Positions 26,099 through 35,697 of a stretch of 64,000 bases of DNA are shown piece after piece (the first letter of the stretch is position 1; every line of letters begins with the position of its first letter). Below the pieces are notes generated by a model. The model ran no database searches and was not told the origin of the DNA. It saw nothing but the letters and a program-made list of their open reading frames with translations. The stretch comes from Oribacterium sp. C9. GTDB lineage: Bacteria; Bacillota; Clostridia; Lachnospirales; Lachnospiraceae. The stretch is taken from positions 55,849 through 119,848 of the forward strand of contig NZ_MUHW01000012.1 of the NCBI RefSeq assembly GCF_002007235.1, given 5' to 3'. Position numbers and translations under genes: made by a program.

Positions 26099-27133
26099 TT
26101 ATCTCTTCATATTTACAAGTTCCTGAAGTATTTCATCAGAAACAGTGATGATCTTCGAGTTGGCCTGGAAGCCTCTCTGGGTGGTGATCATGTCTGAAAA
26201 TTCTTTCGCGAGGTCTGTGTTGGAGCCTTCTACATAACCTGCCATAAGGGTAGGTGTGGCGCCACCCGGCACTGTAGCTGTGACCAATCCTGTATTGTCA
26301 CCGTCCTTTGCGTTAAAAGTATTATTTCCTGCTTTTGTGAGACCTTCCTGATTCTGGAAAGATGCGATCGCCAGTTTACCTATGATGATCGAAGTTTTCT
26401 GACCATCCTGTTCAATTACGCCCTTTATTGACCCATCATTTCCTATTTCTACACTTTTAAGCTGGATAGCCGTTCCTGTCCATGTAGGCTTAGTTAAATC
26501 AATAGTAGTGCTACCACTTGCAGGACCATCAGGTGCTCTCAACGCATGAAGTGTCTGTTCTGTACCAGCAGTAGTTTGCCCATAGTACTCTGGATCACTA
26601 AGTTTATCAGGTCTGAATCCGTACACAAAATTTCCGTTGCTGTCAACTATATATCCATTGGCATCAACATTGAACTGACCTACTCTCGTGTATGCAAGCT
26701 CTTTTTCCTTCAGATTTGTTGATGTTTTTTTTGCGTCTGAAGTATCAATCGTTATTCCTTTATCACCGGTAGTGTCAGTCTTCGTCTTAGCATCAAGATT
26801 CGTTGAACAAGTGATAAAAAATCCGGCTCCGTTTACACATGCGCTGAAACCACCGATATAGGTAGGTGTGGAAGAAGTGAAATCTGTGGCTATACTTCCT
26901 GTCAGTGAACCATAGCCGTACTGAGATGCATTTATTCCTCCAGAAGATTCTATACCGGCATCCACCTTACCGCCTGATGACGCAGCAGAAGTCTGATACA
27001 TGGTATCCTTGAAGCTGAAGGTCTGAGCCTTGAAACCGAAGGTGTTGACGTTAGCGATGTTGTTACTGATTACATCCAGCTTATTCTGATGTGATCTCAA
27101 ACCTGCTACGCCTGAATCCATTGCTCTTAACAT
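26099..27133 (-). CDS. flgE: Flagellar hook protein FlgE
   Basis: FlgE (344 aa) polymerises into the hook. The N-terminal MLRAMDSGVAGLRSHQNKLDV followed by SNNIANVNTFGFKAQ, and the C-terminal GSNTDLAKEFSDMITTQRGFQANSKII helix, are diagnostic. The middle (residues ~130-190) is a Lys/Thr-rich variable domain. AAAGGA precedes the ATG. A 156-bp gap with hairpin potential separates it from the upstream TIGR02530 gene. Confidence 0.95.
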   Translation of the reverse strand: MLRAMDSGVAGLRSHQNKLDVISNNIANVNTFGFKAQTFSFKDTMYQTSAASSGGKVDAGIESSGGINASQYGYGSLTGSIATDFTSSTPTYIGGFSACVNGAGFFITCSTNLDAKTKTDTTGDKGITIDTSDAKKTSTNLKEKELAYTRVGQFNVDANGYIVDSNGNFVYGFRPDKLSDPEYYGQTTAGTEQTLHALRAPDGPASGSTTIDLTKPTWTGTAIQLKSVEIGNDGSIKGVIEQDGQKTSIIIGKLAIASFQNQEGLTKAGNNTFNAKDGDNTGLVTATVPGGATPTLMAGYVEGSNTDLAKEFSDMITTQRGFQANSKIITVSDEILQELVNMKR

Positions 27134-27155
27134 ATTCTATATCCTTTCTATCTTA

Positions 27156-27263
27156 GAAAAGCCCAAAGCTCCCCCAAAAAGGTATGATGCCCCCACATCC
27201 TTCGGGGCTTTTCCGATTTATGTGATAGAAAGTGCTGTTCCCGGCACGTCACTTCCGGACGTG
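27156..27263 (-). other. Structured intergenic leader of flgE
   Basis: On the - strand CACGTC / GACGTG (27245-27263) forms one hairpin. GAAAAGCCC / GGGCTTTTC (27156-27213) closes a larger one that contains GCCCC / GGGGGC. No known riboswitch was recognised. The GCCCC hairpin also looks like a terminator on the + strand, where no gene needs one. Confidence 0.4.
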
Positions 27264-27289
27264 TCCCAGGCATCCTGAAAAGGTCCTGC

Positions 27290-27685
27290 CTACATAAAAA
27301 CCGCACTGTCTATATTTGTTAATGTCTTGTTCTTCATGTCATTTTCTGCCATGGTAGTCACCACGACGTTGTTTGGTACATTTACTATAAATATTCCCTG
27401 CCGGCCTATCACTGCCACGTCCCTGGCGCCTTTCTTCCTTGCCTCTTCCACTGCATGTTGGAGATCGTCCATGAGTCCCTCGCTCATTTCTATATTTCTC
27501 TCCTCCAGCCGCTTCGCTGCATGCTTGCTGAAGCTGAGTTCCTCTCTTACCTGCCGGTGAAGTTTGTATAACTCCTCTTGAAAGGAAGCGCCCTTATCAT
27601 TAGATACTGTAGCCTTACTCGTCTTATCGACTAAGTTCTGATATTGCACGGACTGAATCTTTCTCGAATTAAGATCAAAATCCAT
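27290..27685 (-). CDS. TIGR02530-family flagellar operon protein
   Basis: This 131-aa protein has the motif FSKHAAKRLEERNIEMSEGLM followed by ARKKGARDVAVIGRQGIFIVNVPNNVVVTTM, typical of the TIGR02530 'flagellar operon protein' found between flgD and flgE in Firmicutes. It may act in hook assembly or in secretion-linked regulation, but no mechanism is established. The ATG follows AAAGGAA. It sits between flgD and flgE as expected. Confidence 0.85.
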   Translation of the reverse strand: MDFDLNSRKIQSVQYQNLVDKTSKATVSNDKGASFQEELYKLHRQVREELSFSKHAAKRLEERNIEMSEGLMDDLQHAVEEARKKGARDVAVIGRQGIFIVNVPNNVVVTTMAENDMKNKTLTNIDSAVFM

Positions 27686-27741
27686 TGCTGTTCCTTTCTG
27701 AATTCTCTATTCAATTTTAACTGTGTTTTACTATCTGTTCA

Positions 27742-28329
27742 TCAGATAGTTCCCGGTCCTCCTCCTGAATTATCCGTACTTACAGGGCCACTAGATGTCT
27801 CAACTGCTACAGGTCCACTGCTCGAAGTGGTTGAAGCTGTGGAAGTAGTTGTTGAAGCTGCAGGTCCTGAACCGGAACCCTGGTTCCTGATGCTTACTAT
27901 CTGTGAGATCTTGTAGTCTGTGGTGTCACCATGAAGTCTTAATATAGGTTCATCCTCTCCGAGATAGATCGCCTCTACTGTTCCTGTTTTCGTGGTCGCT
28001 GCCTGTCCGCTTCCTTCATCAGCTTCTATAACTACAGTGATCTCCTTGCCTATCATGCCTACACTGTAGCTCTGCTGTGCGAAGGCTATCTGACTCTCGA
28101 TGGACTCTGTCATGGAGGTCAGTGACTGAACCATGGCCATCTGTGACATCTGTGCCAGCATCTCGCTGTTGTCCATAGGATTTGTATAATCCTGATTCGC
28201 GAGCTGTGCTGCCAGAAGCTTAAAATAACTTGTGATAGTCAGTGTGTTCTTTTCATTGGCCTCAGGTGTTGCTGTCTTCTGTACATAGGGATTGGAAGTG
28301 CTGCTTGATACACTAGATACGTCTGCCAT
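27742..28329 (-). CDS. flgD: Flagellar hook cap protein FlgD
   Basis: FlgD (195 aa) scaffolds hook polymerisation. The core is YFKLLAAQLANQDYTNPMDN followed by MLAQMSQMAMVQSLTSM. The C-terminal ~40 residues are Ser/Thr/Gly-rich and end in GGGPGTI, so the tail looks low-complexity. GGAGG immediately precedes an ATG at 28335, while ATG 28329 has 6-nt spacing and is preferred. Confidence 0.92.
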   Translation of the reverse strand: MADVSSVSSSTSNPYVQKTATPEANEKNTLTITSYFKLLAAQLANQDYTNPMDNSEMLAQMSQMAMVQSLTSMTESIESQIAFAQQSYSVGMIGKEITVVIEADEGSGQAATTKTGTVEAIYLGEDEPILRLHGDTTDYKISQIVSIRNQGSGSGPAASTTTSTASTTSSSGPVAVETSSGPVSTDNSGGGPGTI

Positions 28330-28353
28330 ATCCATCCTCCTTTCCTTTAGATC

Positions 28354-29718
28354 TTATACAAGACCCAGTCTCATCTGCTGTAAAAATGCTATGCTGTTCT
28401 CAGCGCTCTGCTGTTCCTGCTGCGCCTGCTGTCTCGCCTGCTGCTGTTCAGCATTTTCATTGGACTCTCTGCTGCTTGCCATATCCTGCTTTGCGCTGCT
28501 TTCCTGAGCATTCGGGATATAAACCTGTGTTTCCTGTCCTGTCTTCTGCTGGATAATGTTAGCCATGGCCGGTGCGCTCTGTGTAAGTATCTCTACTGTC
28601 TTCTGATTGGTAGCGCTGATGGAAACCTGTGCATGTCCTGTATCGTAGCTTACGTTGATGGTTATCTTTCCGAGATGCTCCGGGTCGAGCTCTATGGTGA
28701 GCTGTCCGTTCTGAGTCGGGAATCTGGATGAAAGAAGATTGGTGAGATCCGATGCAAGTGTAGTTTCTTCCGTCCTCATCATCATGGTCTCACTGGTAGC
28801 TTCAGTTGACTTGCTGCCCTGTGCCAGAGGATTTGTCTGGTTTGCAAAAGGTGTAGGCGTCGAAGCCTGAACCTCTGTAAAACCTGCCATAGGATCAGTT
28901 GTTGTGGTGGTAGTCGTCTTCTCGCTTTCCTCTGTCTTCTCTGTTTCTGTTCCTGTCTGTGACTTGTTTCCATCGTCACCCGGCGCTCTTCCGGTAGGAC
29001 CGTGAGTATCCATAGAAGGTGCTCCTGATGGACTGTTAGAGCTCTGTGCGACTATCTTTCCCTGTCCTTCGAGGCTTTTCAGAACCTCCTCCGGATCATA
29101 CTTGTTTGCCGGAGTGTTCTCCACCACCTTCTCCTGAGGCTTCTCAGGACCGTTCCTCGCCTCCATAAGAGCGGTTGCTGCTGCATCTGCTGATTCTTTT
29201 GTACTGTCACTGCTTCCTGCTGCCGGAACCAGATCTGTAGCTGAAACTGTCGTTGTACCGCTGGATGCTGTCACTTTAGGCGGTTCAGCCTGAGTGGAGA
29301 TCTTCTCTGTTACGAGTTCAACACCGTTGCTTGCTGTTATACGGTCTGCCTGAAGATTACTCATGAGTAACAGAGCTGCCATCTCATCGGCATTACCTGT
29401 CTTTACCTCATCTGTGTCATCGAGTCCTGCCTCATCTCCCGGAGTACTGGGTGAAACCTTGTTCTGATCACTGTAGGGTGTCTTCGACTTATCCTTACTG
29501 TAATCAGCTTTCATGTTCCTTCCCGGACCATCCTGGGATGACACAGGTTGTTTTGCTGATTTGTCATTTCCTTTTACAGAATTGCTTCCCTGCAAAAGAC
29601 TGGAAAACGGAACTCCTCCTGTTGAGCTTAGATCAGTATTCTGACCATAGCCGTAAGTCCCTGGACTCCACGGAACTGTTTTCACAGAACCTGAAAAGTA
29701 ATTATTTACCGCTTCCAA
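28354..29718 (-). CDS. fliK: Flagellar hook-length control protein FliK
   Basis: FliK (454 aa) measures hook length and triggers the FlhB switch. Residues 1-330 are Ser/Thr/Pro-rich and low-complexity, as in all FliK rulers. The C-terminal domain (~335-420) has TQNGQLTIELDPEHLGKITINVSY followed by AQVSISATN, the conserved Flg_hook fold. The start is a TTG at 29718 with GGAGG 7 nt upstream. A Gln-rich tail of about 40 residues follows the conserved domain. flgD comes next, 24 bp away. Confidence 0.92.
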   Translation of the reverse strand: MEAVNNYFSGSVKTVPWSPGTYGYGQNTDLSSTGGVPFSSLLQGSNSVKGNDKSAKQPVSSQDGPGRNMKADYSKDKSKTPYSDQNKVSPSTPGDEAGLDDTDEVKTGNADEMAALLLMSNLQADRITASNGVELVTEKISTQAEPPKVTASSGTTTVSATDLVPAAGSSDSTKESADAAATALMEARNGPEKPQEKVVENTPANKYDPEEVLKSLEGQGKIVAQSSNSPSGAPSMDTHGPTGRAPGDDGNKSQTGTETEKTEESEKTTTTTTTDPMAGFTEVQASTPTPFANQTNPLAQGSKSTEATSETMMMRTEETTLASDLTNLLSSRFPTQNGQLTIELDPEHLGKITINVSYDTGHAQVSISATNQKTVEILTQSAPAMANIIQQKTGQETQVYIPNAQESSAKQDMASSRESNENAEQQQARQQAQQEQQSAENSIAFLQQMRLGLV

Positions 29719-29796
29719 ATTGTTTCCTCCTTTCCTTGGTAGTTATATATGTAATCCATGCAAAGCATGAGGATCACCCTTATTTTTTGAATCCTG

Positions 29797-30249
29797 TCAG
29801 GCTGACCTGACTACCGAATTCTGCTGATTATTTACGAACTCATCGATAAAAGCTTCATTATCCTTTCGTTCCTGAGCCTTATAGATTTCCTGCTTCTTCT
29901 CTTTAAGTTTTTCAAACTTGTTCACGTCGATGTTTGCTGCGATGACTTCCTCTTTCTTTTTATCGGCATTAGCCTGCAAAATCTTAAGTGCTTCTTTTTC
30001 AAGTTCTACCTGTTTATCGAGATTATCTATCATGTTTGAGTACATCAAAAATTTTTCTATAGCCGCACCCTGCTGCTTTATTCCGTCAAACTCAACGTTT
30101 AAAGCATCTGCCTTGGCTCTGAGATTCGCTATCTGCTGCTTCTTTTCATCGACAAACTTCAATCTGATCGCATACTGTTCCTTCAGATCATCAAGCACGC
30201 TCTGCTTATACTCAAGTACAGACTGAAGATTATATTGGAATCTTTTCAT
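29797..30249 (-). CDS. fliJ: Flagellar export protein FliJ
   Basis: This 150-aa, all-helical coiled coil starts MKRFQYNLQSVLEYKQSVLDDLK, typical of FliJ. FliJ fits like the gamma stalk into the FliI ATPase ring and links it to FlhA. It lies between fliI and fliK, the standard position. Confidence 0.92.
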   Translation of the reverse strand: MKRFQYNLQSVLEYKQSVLDDLKEQYAIRLKFVDEKKQQIANLRAKADALNVEFDGIKQQGAAIEKFLMYSNMIDNLDKQVELEKEALKILQANADKKKEEVIAANIDVNKFEKLKEKKQEIYKAQERKDNEAFIDEFVNNQQNSVVRSA

Positions 30250-30345
30250 CAGTTGCCACCTTTCTCCAGAAATGCCGGTAAAATTTAATTTGCATTGTCA
30301 GCTAACGCTGAACGCAACTTTCTATAAAAAACTGCCCACAGCTTC

Positions 30346-31650
30346 TTAACCAACAATGCTCTTAAGCTGTCCCAACACCTCGTCATAAGAAAATGCTTCC
30401 TTTGTTCCCTGGATCAAAAATTTATTTATATCCGGGTACTTACTGATTGCCTCATCCAAAGCCGCATTGGTACCTTTTTTATAAGCGCCTATAGAGATCA
30501 GGTCAGCATTCTTCTGGTACAGTCCCAGGAGATTTCGCATCTTGGATGCGTACTTGTTATGCTCCTGTGACACTATCTCAACCATGAGACGGCTGACGCT
30601 GGCGCCGATGTTTATGGCGGGATAATGATTCTCAGCAGCCAATGCTCTAGACAGAACTATATGTCCGTCCAGGATACCTCTTACGGTATCAGCTATCGGC
30701 TCGTTAGTATCATCCCCTTCCACAAGTACCGTATATACGCCGGTTATGGAACCCCTATTAAATTGTCCTGCTCTCTCGAGAAGTCTCGGAAACTCCGCAT
30801 ATATGGAAGGCGTATAGCCTCTTGCTATAGGAGGTTCTCCTGTAGCGAGCCCTATCTCACGCTGCGCCATGGCGTATCGTGTCAGGGAATCCATCATAAG
30901 CAGTACATCCATCCCCCTGTCGCGGAAATACTCCGCTATAGTTGTTGCAACTAAAGGACACTTTAGTCTCAGCATAGCCGGCTGATCCGAGGTAGCCACC
31001 ACCAGAATGGATCTCTTCATCCCTTCCTCTCCGAGATCCTTCTGGGCGAATTCCAAAACCTCACGGCCTCTCTCTCCAACCAGAGCTATGACGTTTATAT
31101 CTGTTTTGACATTTTTGGCTATCATACCCATGAGAGTTGACTTACCGACTCCGGAGCCTGCAAAAATGCCTATACGTTGTCCTTTACCTATCGTGTTAAG
31201 CCCATCGATTGCTTTGATGCCAAAATCCAGTCTTGAACGAATAGGAGGTCTGTCCAAAGGATTTGTGTAGGCGCTGTTAACTGTATATGTCGTTGCATTA
31301 ACAGGAAACGGCTCGCCGCCATCCATTGGCTGGCCCAAAGCATTGATGATACGCCCTTTAAGGAAGTTTCCCACAGGCACCCGTAGTCTATGCTTAGTGT
31401 TCCTTACGAAACTTCCGGATGTGATACCCGGTGTAGCTTCATAGGTCATAAGCTGTATCTTATCTCCCTTAAATCCGACCACCTCTGCCGGAATGCTCTT
31501 ATTCAGTTCATCGTTATGGATCATGCAGATATCACCGATACTCGCCTTATCGCCGGACGCCTCTATGGCCATACCTACGATATTTTCGATTTTACCTACA
31601 CGTCCGACTGTTTCTGACTTCCTGATAATTTCGGGAAGCTTTTCAAACAT
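30346..31650 (-). CDS. fliI: Flagellum-specific ATPase FliI
   Basis: FliI (434 aa) is the hexameric ATPase of the flagellar export apparatus, homologous to F1 beta. The Walker A GIFAGSGVGKST lies near residue 165, the catalytic Glu is in VGERGREV, and MDSLTRYAMAQREIGLATGEPP is the family signature. Its ATG overlaps the fliH stop by one base (TAATG), indicating translational coupling. Confidence 0.97.
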   Translation of the reverse strand: MFEKLPEIIRKSETVGRVGKIENIVGMAIEASGDKASIGDICMIHNDELNKSIPAEVVGFKGDKIQLMTYEATPGITSGSFVRNTKHRLRVPVGNFLKGRIINALGQPMDGGEPFPVNATTYTVNSAYTNPLDRPPIRSRLDFGIKAIDGLNTIGKGQRIGIFAGSGVGKSTLMGMIAKNVKTDINVIALVGERGREVLEFAQKDLGEEGMKRSILVVATSDQPAMLRLKCPLVATTIAEYFRDRGMDVLLMMDSLTRYAMAQREIGLATGEPPIARGYTPSIYAEFPRLLERAGQFNRGSITGVYTVLVEGDDTNEPIADTVRGILDGHIVLSRALAAENHYPAINIGASVSRLMVEIVSQEHNKYASKMRNLLGLYQKNADLISIGAYKKGTNAALDEAISKYPDINKFLIQGTKEAFSYDEVLGQLKSIVG

Positions 31651-32549
31651 TACTCTATACCCTCTTCTATATCTTCACCCAGACTGACACCATTGAGGTT
31701 CTCTCTTATGTTGTCTATCTGAGAGTCGACACCGATGTCTATCATCTCACTTGGTGTCTCTATGACTGCATACCCGACCTTCTCTTTATCCTGAACAACG
31801 AATTTAACGTTGTCAGAGATTCTGGCAAGATCCGCAGCCACGTCCTCATCCACGGAGATAAGCTGTTCGTAGTCAAACTTATCTATATAGATCTTGATCC
31901 ACTCAGTACGCTTCATCTTTTCAACTTCTGCGATGATCATACGCTTGATGATCTCTCCCGAGGTCTCGAGACTTATATGAATGACTTTTTCAGCTACAGC
32001 TATGGCCACATTCTTCAACTCATCCAAATATCTGTGGAAACTTTCATCCCTTTCCTCTCCTATCTGGATGATAGAATGAGCCACTGCTGTCTGATACTTT
32101 TCTACTGTCTGTTTAAATTCTGCTTCTGCCTGCTGTCTGGCTGCCTCACGTCCGTCCTGCATTCCCTCCTGATGACCGCTGTTATATCCTTCTTCGTAGG
32201 CATCCGTTTTTATCTGTTCCGCCTCCATCTTTGCGATGTTGATGATCTTTTCAGCTCTGTCTGCTGCATCTCTCAGCATCTTTCTCTGCATGATGGAGAT
32301 CTCTTCGTCTGATTTGACATCTCCGTTCTGAAACAGCTGATCCGGTCTCTGCAGGGGCATGTCCCTGTAATCCTGAAAAGTTGCCTCTCTTTCCGGTTTT
32401 GTTTCCTGAGCATCGACCTCCTCCTGGATATCTTCGCCCTTTTTAAATATCTCCACTGTGGAGGTAAACTGCTGGATACTTGCATTGTGTCCACCTTTGA
32501 TGATGGAACGAGAAGATTTACCCTTATACAATGATTGTATCTTCTCCAC
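31650..32549 (-). CDS. fliH: Flagellar assembly protein FliH
   Basis: FliH (299 aa) is the regulator and stalk protein of FliI. It has a long central coiled coil (ADRAEKIINIAKMEAEQIKTDAYEEG, then Gln/Glu-rich) and the C-terminal FliH/YscL-type domain (IAVAEKVIHISLETSGEII...). It overlaps fliG by 26 nt. The GTG at 32549 abuts AGGGAG, so the exact start is uncertain; an in-frame TTG six codons later is an alternative. Confidence 0.9.
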   Translation of the reverse strand: MEKIQSLYKGKSSRSIIKGGHNASIQQFTSTVEIFKKGEDIQEEVDAQETKPEREATFQDYRDMPLQRPDQLFQNGDVKSDEEISIMQRKMLRDAADRAEKIINIAKMEAEQIKTDAYEEGYNSGHQEGMQDGREAARQQAEAEFKQTVEKYQTAVAHSIIQIGEERDESFHRYLDELKNVAIAVAEKVIHISLETSGEIIKRMIIAEVEKMKRTEWIKIYIDKFDYEQLISVDEDVAADLARISDNVKFVVQDKEKVGYAVIETPSEMIDIGVDSQIDNIRENLNGVSLGEDIEEGIE

Positions 32550-33594
32550 CTCCCTTATTGATTACAAGCTCGCCCTGCTCTTCCAGCTTACGGATGAGGT
32601 TAACGATACGTGACTGAGCTTCCTCGACATCCTTGAGACGAACATTGCTGGTTGTTTCCATGTCTCCCTTAACAGTCTCAGCCTGACGCTTGGACATATT
32701 GCCAAAGAAGATATCCTTCATCTCGTCGCTTGCTGTCTTCATAGCAAATACGATATCCTTGGTATCGCAATCTCGTATAAATCTCTGAACAGAACGGTTG
32801 TCCATGGTGAGGATGTCTTCGAATACGAACATCTTGTCTCGGATATCCTTTGAAAGTGTAGGATTCGATACATCCAACTCGTCGAAGATTTTCTTCTCGG
32901 AGCTTCTGTCGATGTGGTTCATAACGTCAGCCACATAATCGATACCACCGAGATTCATATTGTCCTCACTGGTGATGATGGAGCTGAACTTACGCTTCAT
33001 CTCATTCTCTATGATCTGTATGGCATCCGGAGATACTCTGTCCATGTTTGCCATAGCTGTAACTGTCGGGATACGTTTTTCCTCAGGCAGGTTCTCGAGA
33101 ACCTTAGCTGACTGCTCTGCTTCCATGTATGACATGATAAGCGCGATGACCTGCGGTCTCTCTGTACCGAGCAGTGACAGGAGTGCCTTCGGATCTCCCT
33201 TTGCAAAGAAGTTGAAAGGCTTGGATGCAAGGGTCTTTGAAACCTTGTCCAAAAGATTCTTCGCTGTGGACTCGCCAAATGCCTTCTCAAGTACGGATTT
33301 AGCGTAGTCAATACCACCGTCTGTCATCATCTTATGAGTCAGGCAAAGCTTGTAAAACTCATCCAGAGTGTCTTCCACTTCCTGATTGGTTGTCTTTCCA
33401 ACCCTTGCCACCTCATAAGTCAGTTCTTCTATATCTGTTTCATTTAAATACTTATATAACTGTGAAGCTCTGTCAGCTCCCATGGAAACAACCACGAGAG
33501 CGGCCTTCTGCTTCTGTGTCAGCTTACGCTTGGAACCCTCTTCTCTGGGACTGCTCTCTGCTGCGCTACCTTCTTGAACGGTCTCTTCTGCCAT
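32524..33594 (-). CDS. fliG: Flagellar motor switch protein FliG
   Basis: FliG (356 aa) is the C-ring protein that receives torque from MotA. KLTQKQKAALVVVSMGADRASQLYKYL marks the N-domain, and the C-domain with charged torque-helix residues is near QRFIRDCDTKDIVFAMKTASDEMKD. ATG 33594 follows AGGAGG at 9 nt; a longer frame to 33648 lies upstream of that site. It overlaps fliF by 29 nt, typical for the FliF-FliG pair. Confidence 0.95.
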   Translation of the reverse strand: MAEETVQEGSAAESSPREEGSKRKLTQKQKAALVVVSMGADRASQLYKYLNETDIEELTYEVARVGKTTNQEVEDTLDEFYKLCLTHKMMTDGGIDYAKSVLEKAFGESTAKNLLDKVSKTLASKPFNFFAKGDPKALLSLLGTERPQVIALIMSYMEAEQSAKVLENLPEEKRIPTVTAMANMDRVSPDAIQIIENEMKRKFSSIITSEDNMNLGGIDYVADVMNHIDRSSEKKIFDELDVSNPTLSKDIRDKMFVFEDILTMDNRSVQRFIRDCDTKDIVFAMKTASDEMKDIFFGNMSKRQAETVKGDMETTSNVRLKDVEEAQSRIVNLIRKLEEQGELVINKGGGEDTIIV

Positions 33595-35236
33595 TGTTTC
33601 TAGCCTCCTCATCTTCTTCACGCAGCCATCCCTGAATGAGCTTTGCAACTACCTGAGGATTGTTGTCTACAAACTCTCCGATGTTCTGCTTCAGGCGCAT
33701 GCCATGCTGCATTGATGCATTTGTATCTTCTTCTGCTCCGAGTTCCATCTCTTCTTCGCGCTGTCTCTTCTGCGCTGCTGTTTCCTCTGCAGCTGCAGCC
33801 GCCGCTGCCTCTGCTTCCGCCGCTGCTGCCTCTTCCGCTGCCTTCTGTGCTGCGAGTCTCTTCTTCTTTTTCTTCCTGAGCAGTACAAGTATAAGTATGA
33901 GTAGAAGAAGTACTGAAGCCGCGATAGCGATGATAAGTGTAACTAGAGGAACCTGCTGTTCAGTTTCAACCTCAGTCTCTGCCTCTGCCGGTGCTTCCTC
34001 TTCTGCCGGTGTTGAACGGATGATAGTTATCTTTTCAGCTGCATCAGTTCTTCCGATTCCGCCTGCGTCTGCAACAAGATTTACGAGATCCTGCTGCTGT
34101 ACGGATCTGTCATCAGTCATGATAACGACTGCTACAGTCGCATCCTTAAGTACGCCTGGAGAGATCTCCTTCTGTTCCTTAAGTACGTTGTACAACCAGT
34201 CTCTGGAGTAAGCATTGGCTGCATAAGTATTGGCGCCGTTAGCTCCGTTCTGGTTCGTATATCTCGGGGTATCGGCATTGGCATCTGTTCCCACAACTCC
34301 TGCTGCACCATCGTTAGCGGAACCGCTGTTCTCGCTGTTATAGTCCTCGTGATTCAGAAGTCCGGAACGCTCCGTTTCCTCCACCTTGTCGGGAACGGTA
34401 TACTGTGTGTTCTCGGATATGAGCTTGGTCATATCCAGAGTTCCCTTTACAGATACCGCTATGTTCTCTGCCCCGTAAAGCTTCGCAAGTACACGCTTAA
34501 TGTTTTGAGCGATGCTGTTCTCGATCTGGGCTGTCAGATCCTGAATGACCTTACTGGTCTCTCCACTGCCGGTGCCTCCACCGACCTCCTCCATGGTGTT
34601 GGCATCAAATACTGAGACATTGGTAAAATTAACACCCTTAACCGATCTCGAAATGAGATTTCTGATGGCATCGGCGTTGGTCTCAGTGAGCTTAGCCCCG
34701 TCCTTCATGGTGACTACCGCTGAAGCTGATGCATCGATAGTCTTTGTGGTACTGAGGGCAAACTTCTCGTTTGATCCCTTGGCGATGGTTACCTTCGCAT
34801 CCTGTACGCCGTCAAATATACGTATGGTTGCTCCCAGACGATCCTGCAGATCGTAGAGTGTATACAGCTCTTTGTCAGACTCTGTGGTCATTAGACCTGC
34901 ATTACTTATGTACATGTCATAAGTAAAACCACTCTTCGGGTAGCCCTTGCTGAGAAGCGATACTCTCGTAGACTCTACCTTGTCCTCAGGTACACGGATG
35001 GCACCGTCGTTGGCGTTGTATGTGTAGACTATCCCCTGATCCTGCAAAAGATTAGCCACCTGAGATGCTTCTTCAGTACTTAAGCCGGTGAACAATGTAC
35101 TATATTTAGTTTGACTTAACAGATTTAAGTATATGATTGCAGCTGCAGCGACAATTACCGTTGCAGCAACGATGCCCATGATCGTGATACGATTCTTTTT
35201 AGGCATCTTTCCCCATGATTCTTTAAAGTTATCCAA
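33566..35236 (-). CDS. fliF: Flagellar MS-ring protein FliF
   Basis: FliF (556 aa) builds the MS ring and is the base for C-ring and export gate. It has an N-terminal membrane helix (MGIVAATVIVAAAAIIYLNLL), the ring-building motif YSTLFTGLSTEEASQV, the TIDASASAVVTMKDG region, a second membrane helix (~430-455, LVTLIIAIAASVLLLLILILVLL), and a cytoplasmic FliG-binding C-terminus. An Ala/Glu-rich low-complexity stretch (~460-490) follows the second helix. Confidence 0.96.
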   Translation of the reverse strand: MDNFKESWGKMPKKNRITIMGIVAATVIVAAAAIIYLNLLSQTKYSTLFTGLSTEEASQVANLLQDQGIVYTYNANDGAIRVPEDKVESTRVSLLSKGYPKSGFTYDMYISNAGLMTTESDKELYTLYDLQDRLGATIRIFDGVQDAKVTIAKGSNEKFALSTTKTIDASASAVVTMKDGAKLTETNADAIRNLISRSVKGVNFTNVSVFDANTMEEVGGGTGSGETSKVIQDLTAQIENSIAQNIKRVLAKLYGAENIAVSVKGTLDMTKLISENTQYTVPDKVEETERSGLLNHEDYNSENSGSANDGAAGVVGTDANADTPRYTNQNGANGANTYAANAYSRDWLYNVLKEQKEISPGVLKDATVAVVIMTDDRSVQQQDLVNLVADAGGIGRTDAAEKITIIRSTPAEEEAPAEAETEVETEQQVPLVTLIIAIAASVLLLLILILVLLRKKKKKRLAAQKAAEEAAAAEAEAAAAAAAEETAAQKRQREEEMELGAEEDTNASMQHGMRLKQNIGEFVDNNPQVVAKLIQGWLREEDEEARNNGRRDRSRR

Positions 35237-35294
35237 AGTTCACTCCACTCTGAAACACATCCCCAATTGCTGCTTCTCCAGATCTGCTAAAAAA

Positions 35295-35612
35295 TCAGCC
35301 GCCCATCTTGATCAGTTCTGTATAAGCAGACAAAGCCTTGTTTCTTAATGTGATCATCATATTAAGACTGATGGCAGCCTTTGACTCTGCGATAGGAAGA
35401 GAATGTGCATCTTCCAGCTGTCCTGTAGCCAGAAGGTACTGCTTGTTCTCAACATCCGCCTGGGTGATCTTAACGTTGTTGACTGCATTGTCAAATATAT
35501 CCTTGAACAACAATGCGCCCTGAGACTCCTGTGGTCTCTCGTTTCTCTGTGTTCCCAGATCTCCCATAGTCCATGGTTTCATAGGTGTGATAAATTGATT
35601 GTTAATTTCCAT
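35295..35612 (-). CDS. fliE: Flagellar hook-basal body protein FliE
   Basis: FliE (105 aa) joins the MS ring to the rod. The C-terminal half (ALLFKDIFDNAVNNVKITQADVENKQYLLATGQLEDAHSLPIAESKAAISLNMMI) is the family core. AGAGGG precedes the ATG. It is the first gene of the large - strand operon; upstream lie a structured leader and a sigma-28-like promoter rather than the usual flgB and flgC. Confidence 0.95.
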   Translation of the reverse strand: MEINNQFITPMKPWTMGDLGTQRNERPQESQGALLFKDIFDNAVNNVKITQADVENKQYLLATGQLEDAHSLPIAESKAAISLNMMITLRNKALSAYTELIKMGG

Positions 35613-35697
35613 GATGCAGGCCCTCTATCCTCTTAAAAATTATCCAATAAACCTAATTTTTAAATACAACAAATAATGCGCTAAATTTTATAAATAG

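Noticed and set aside
33660..34211. 183-aa + strand open frame opposite fliF
   Set aside because: A mirror of the Ala/Glu-rich fliF codons; Ser-rich low-complexity product, no ribosome binding site.
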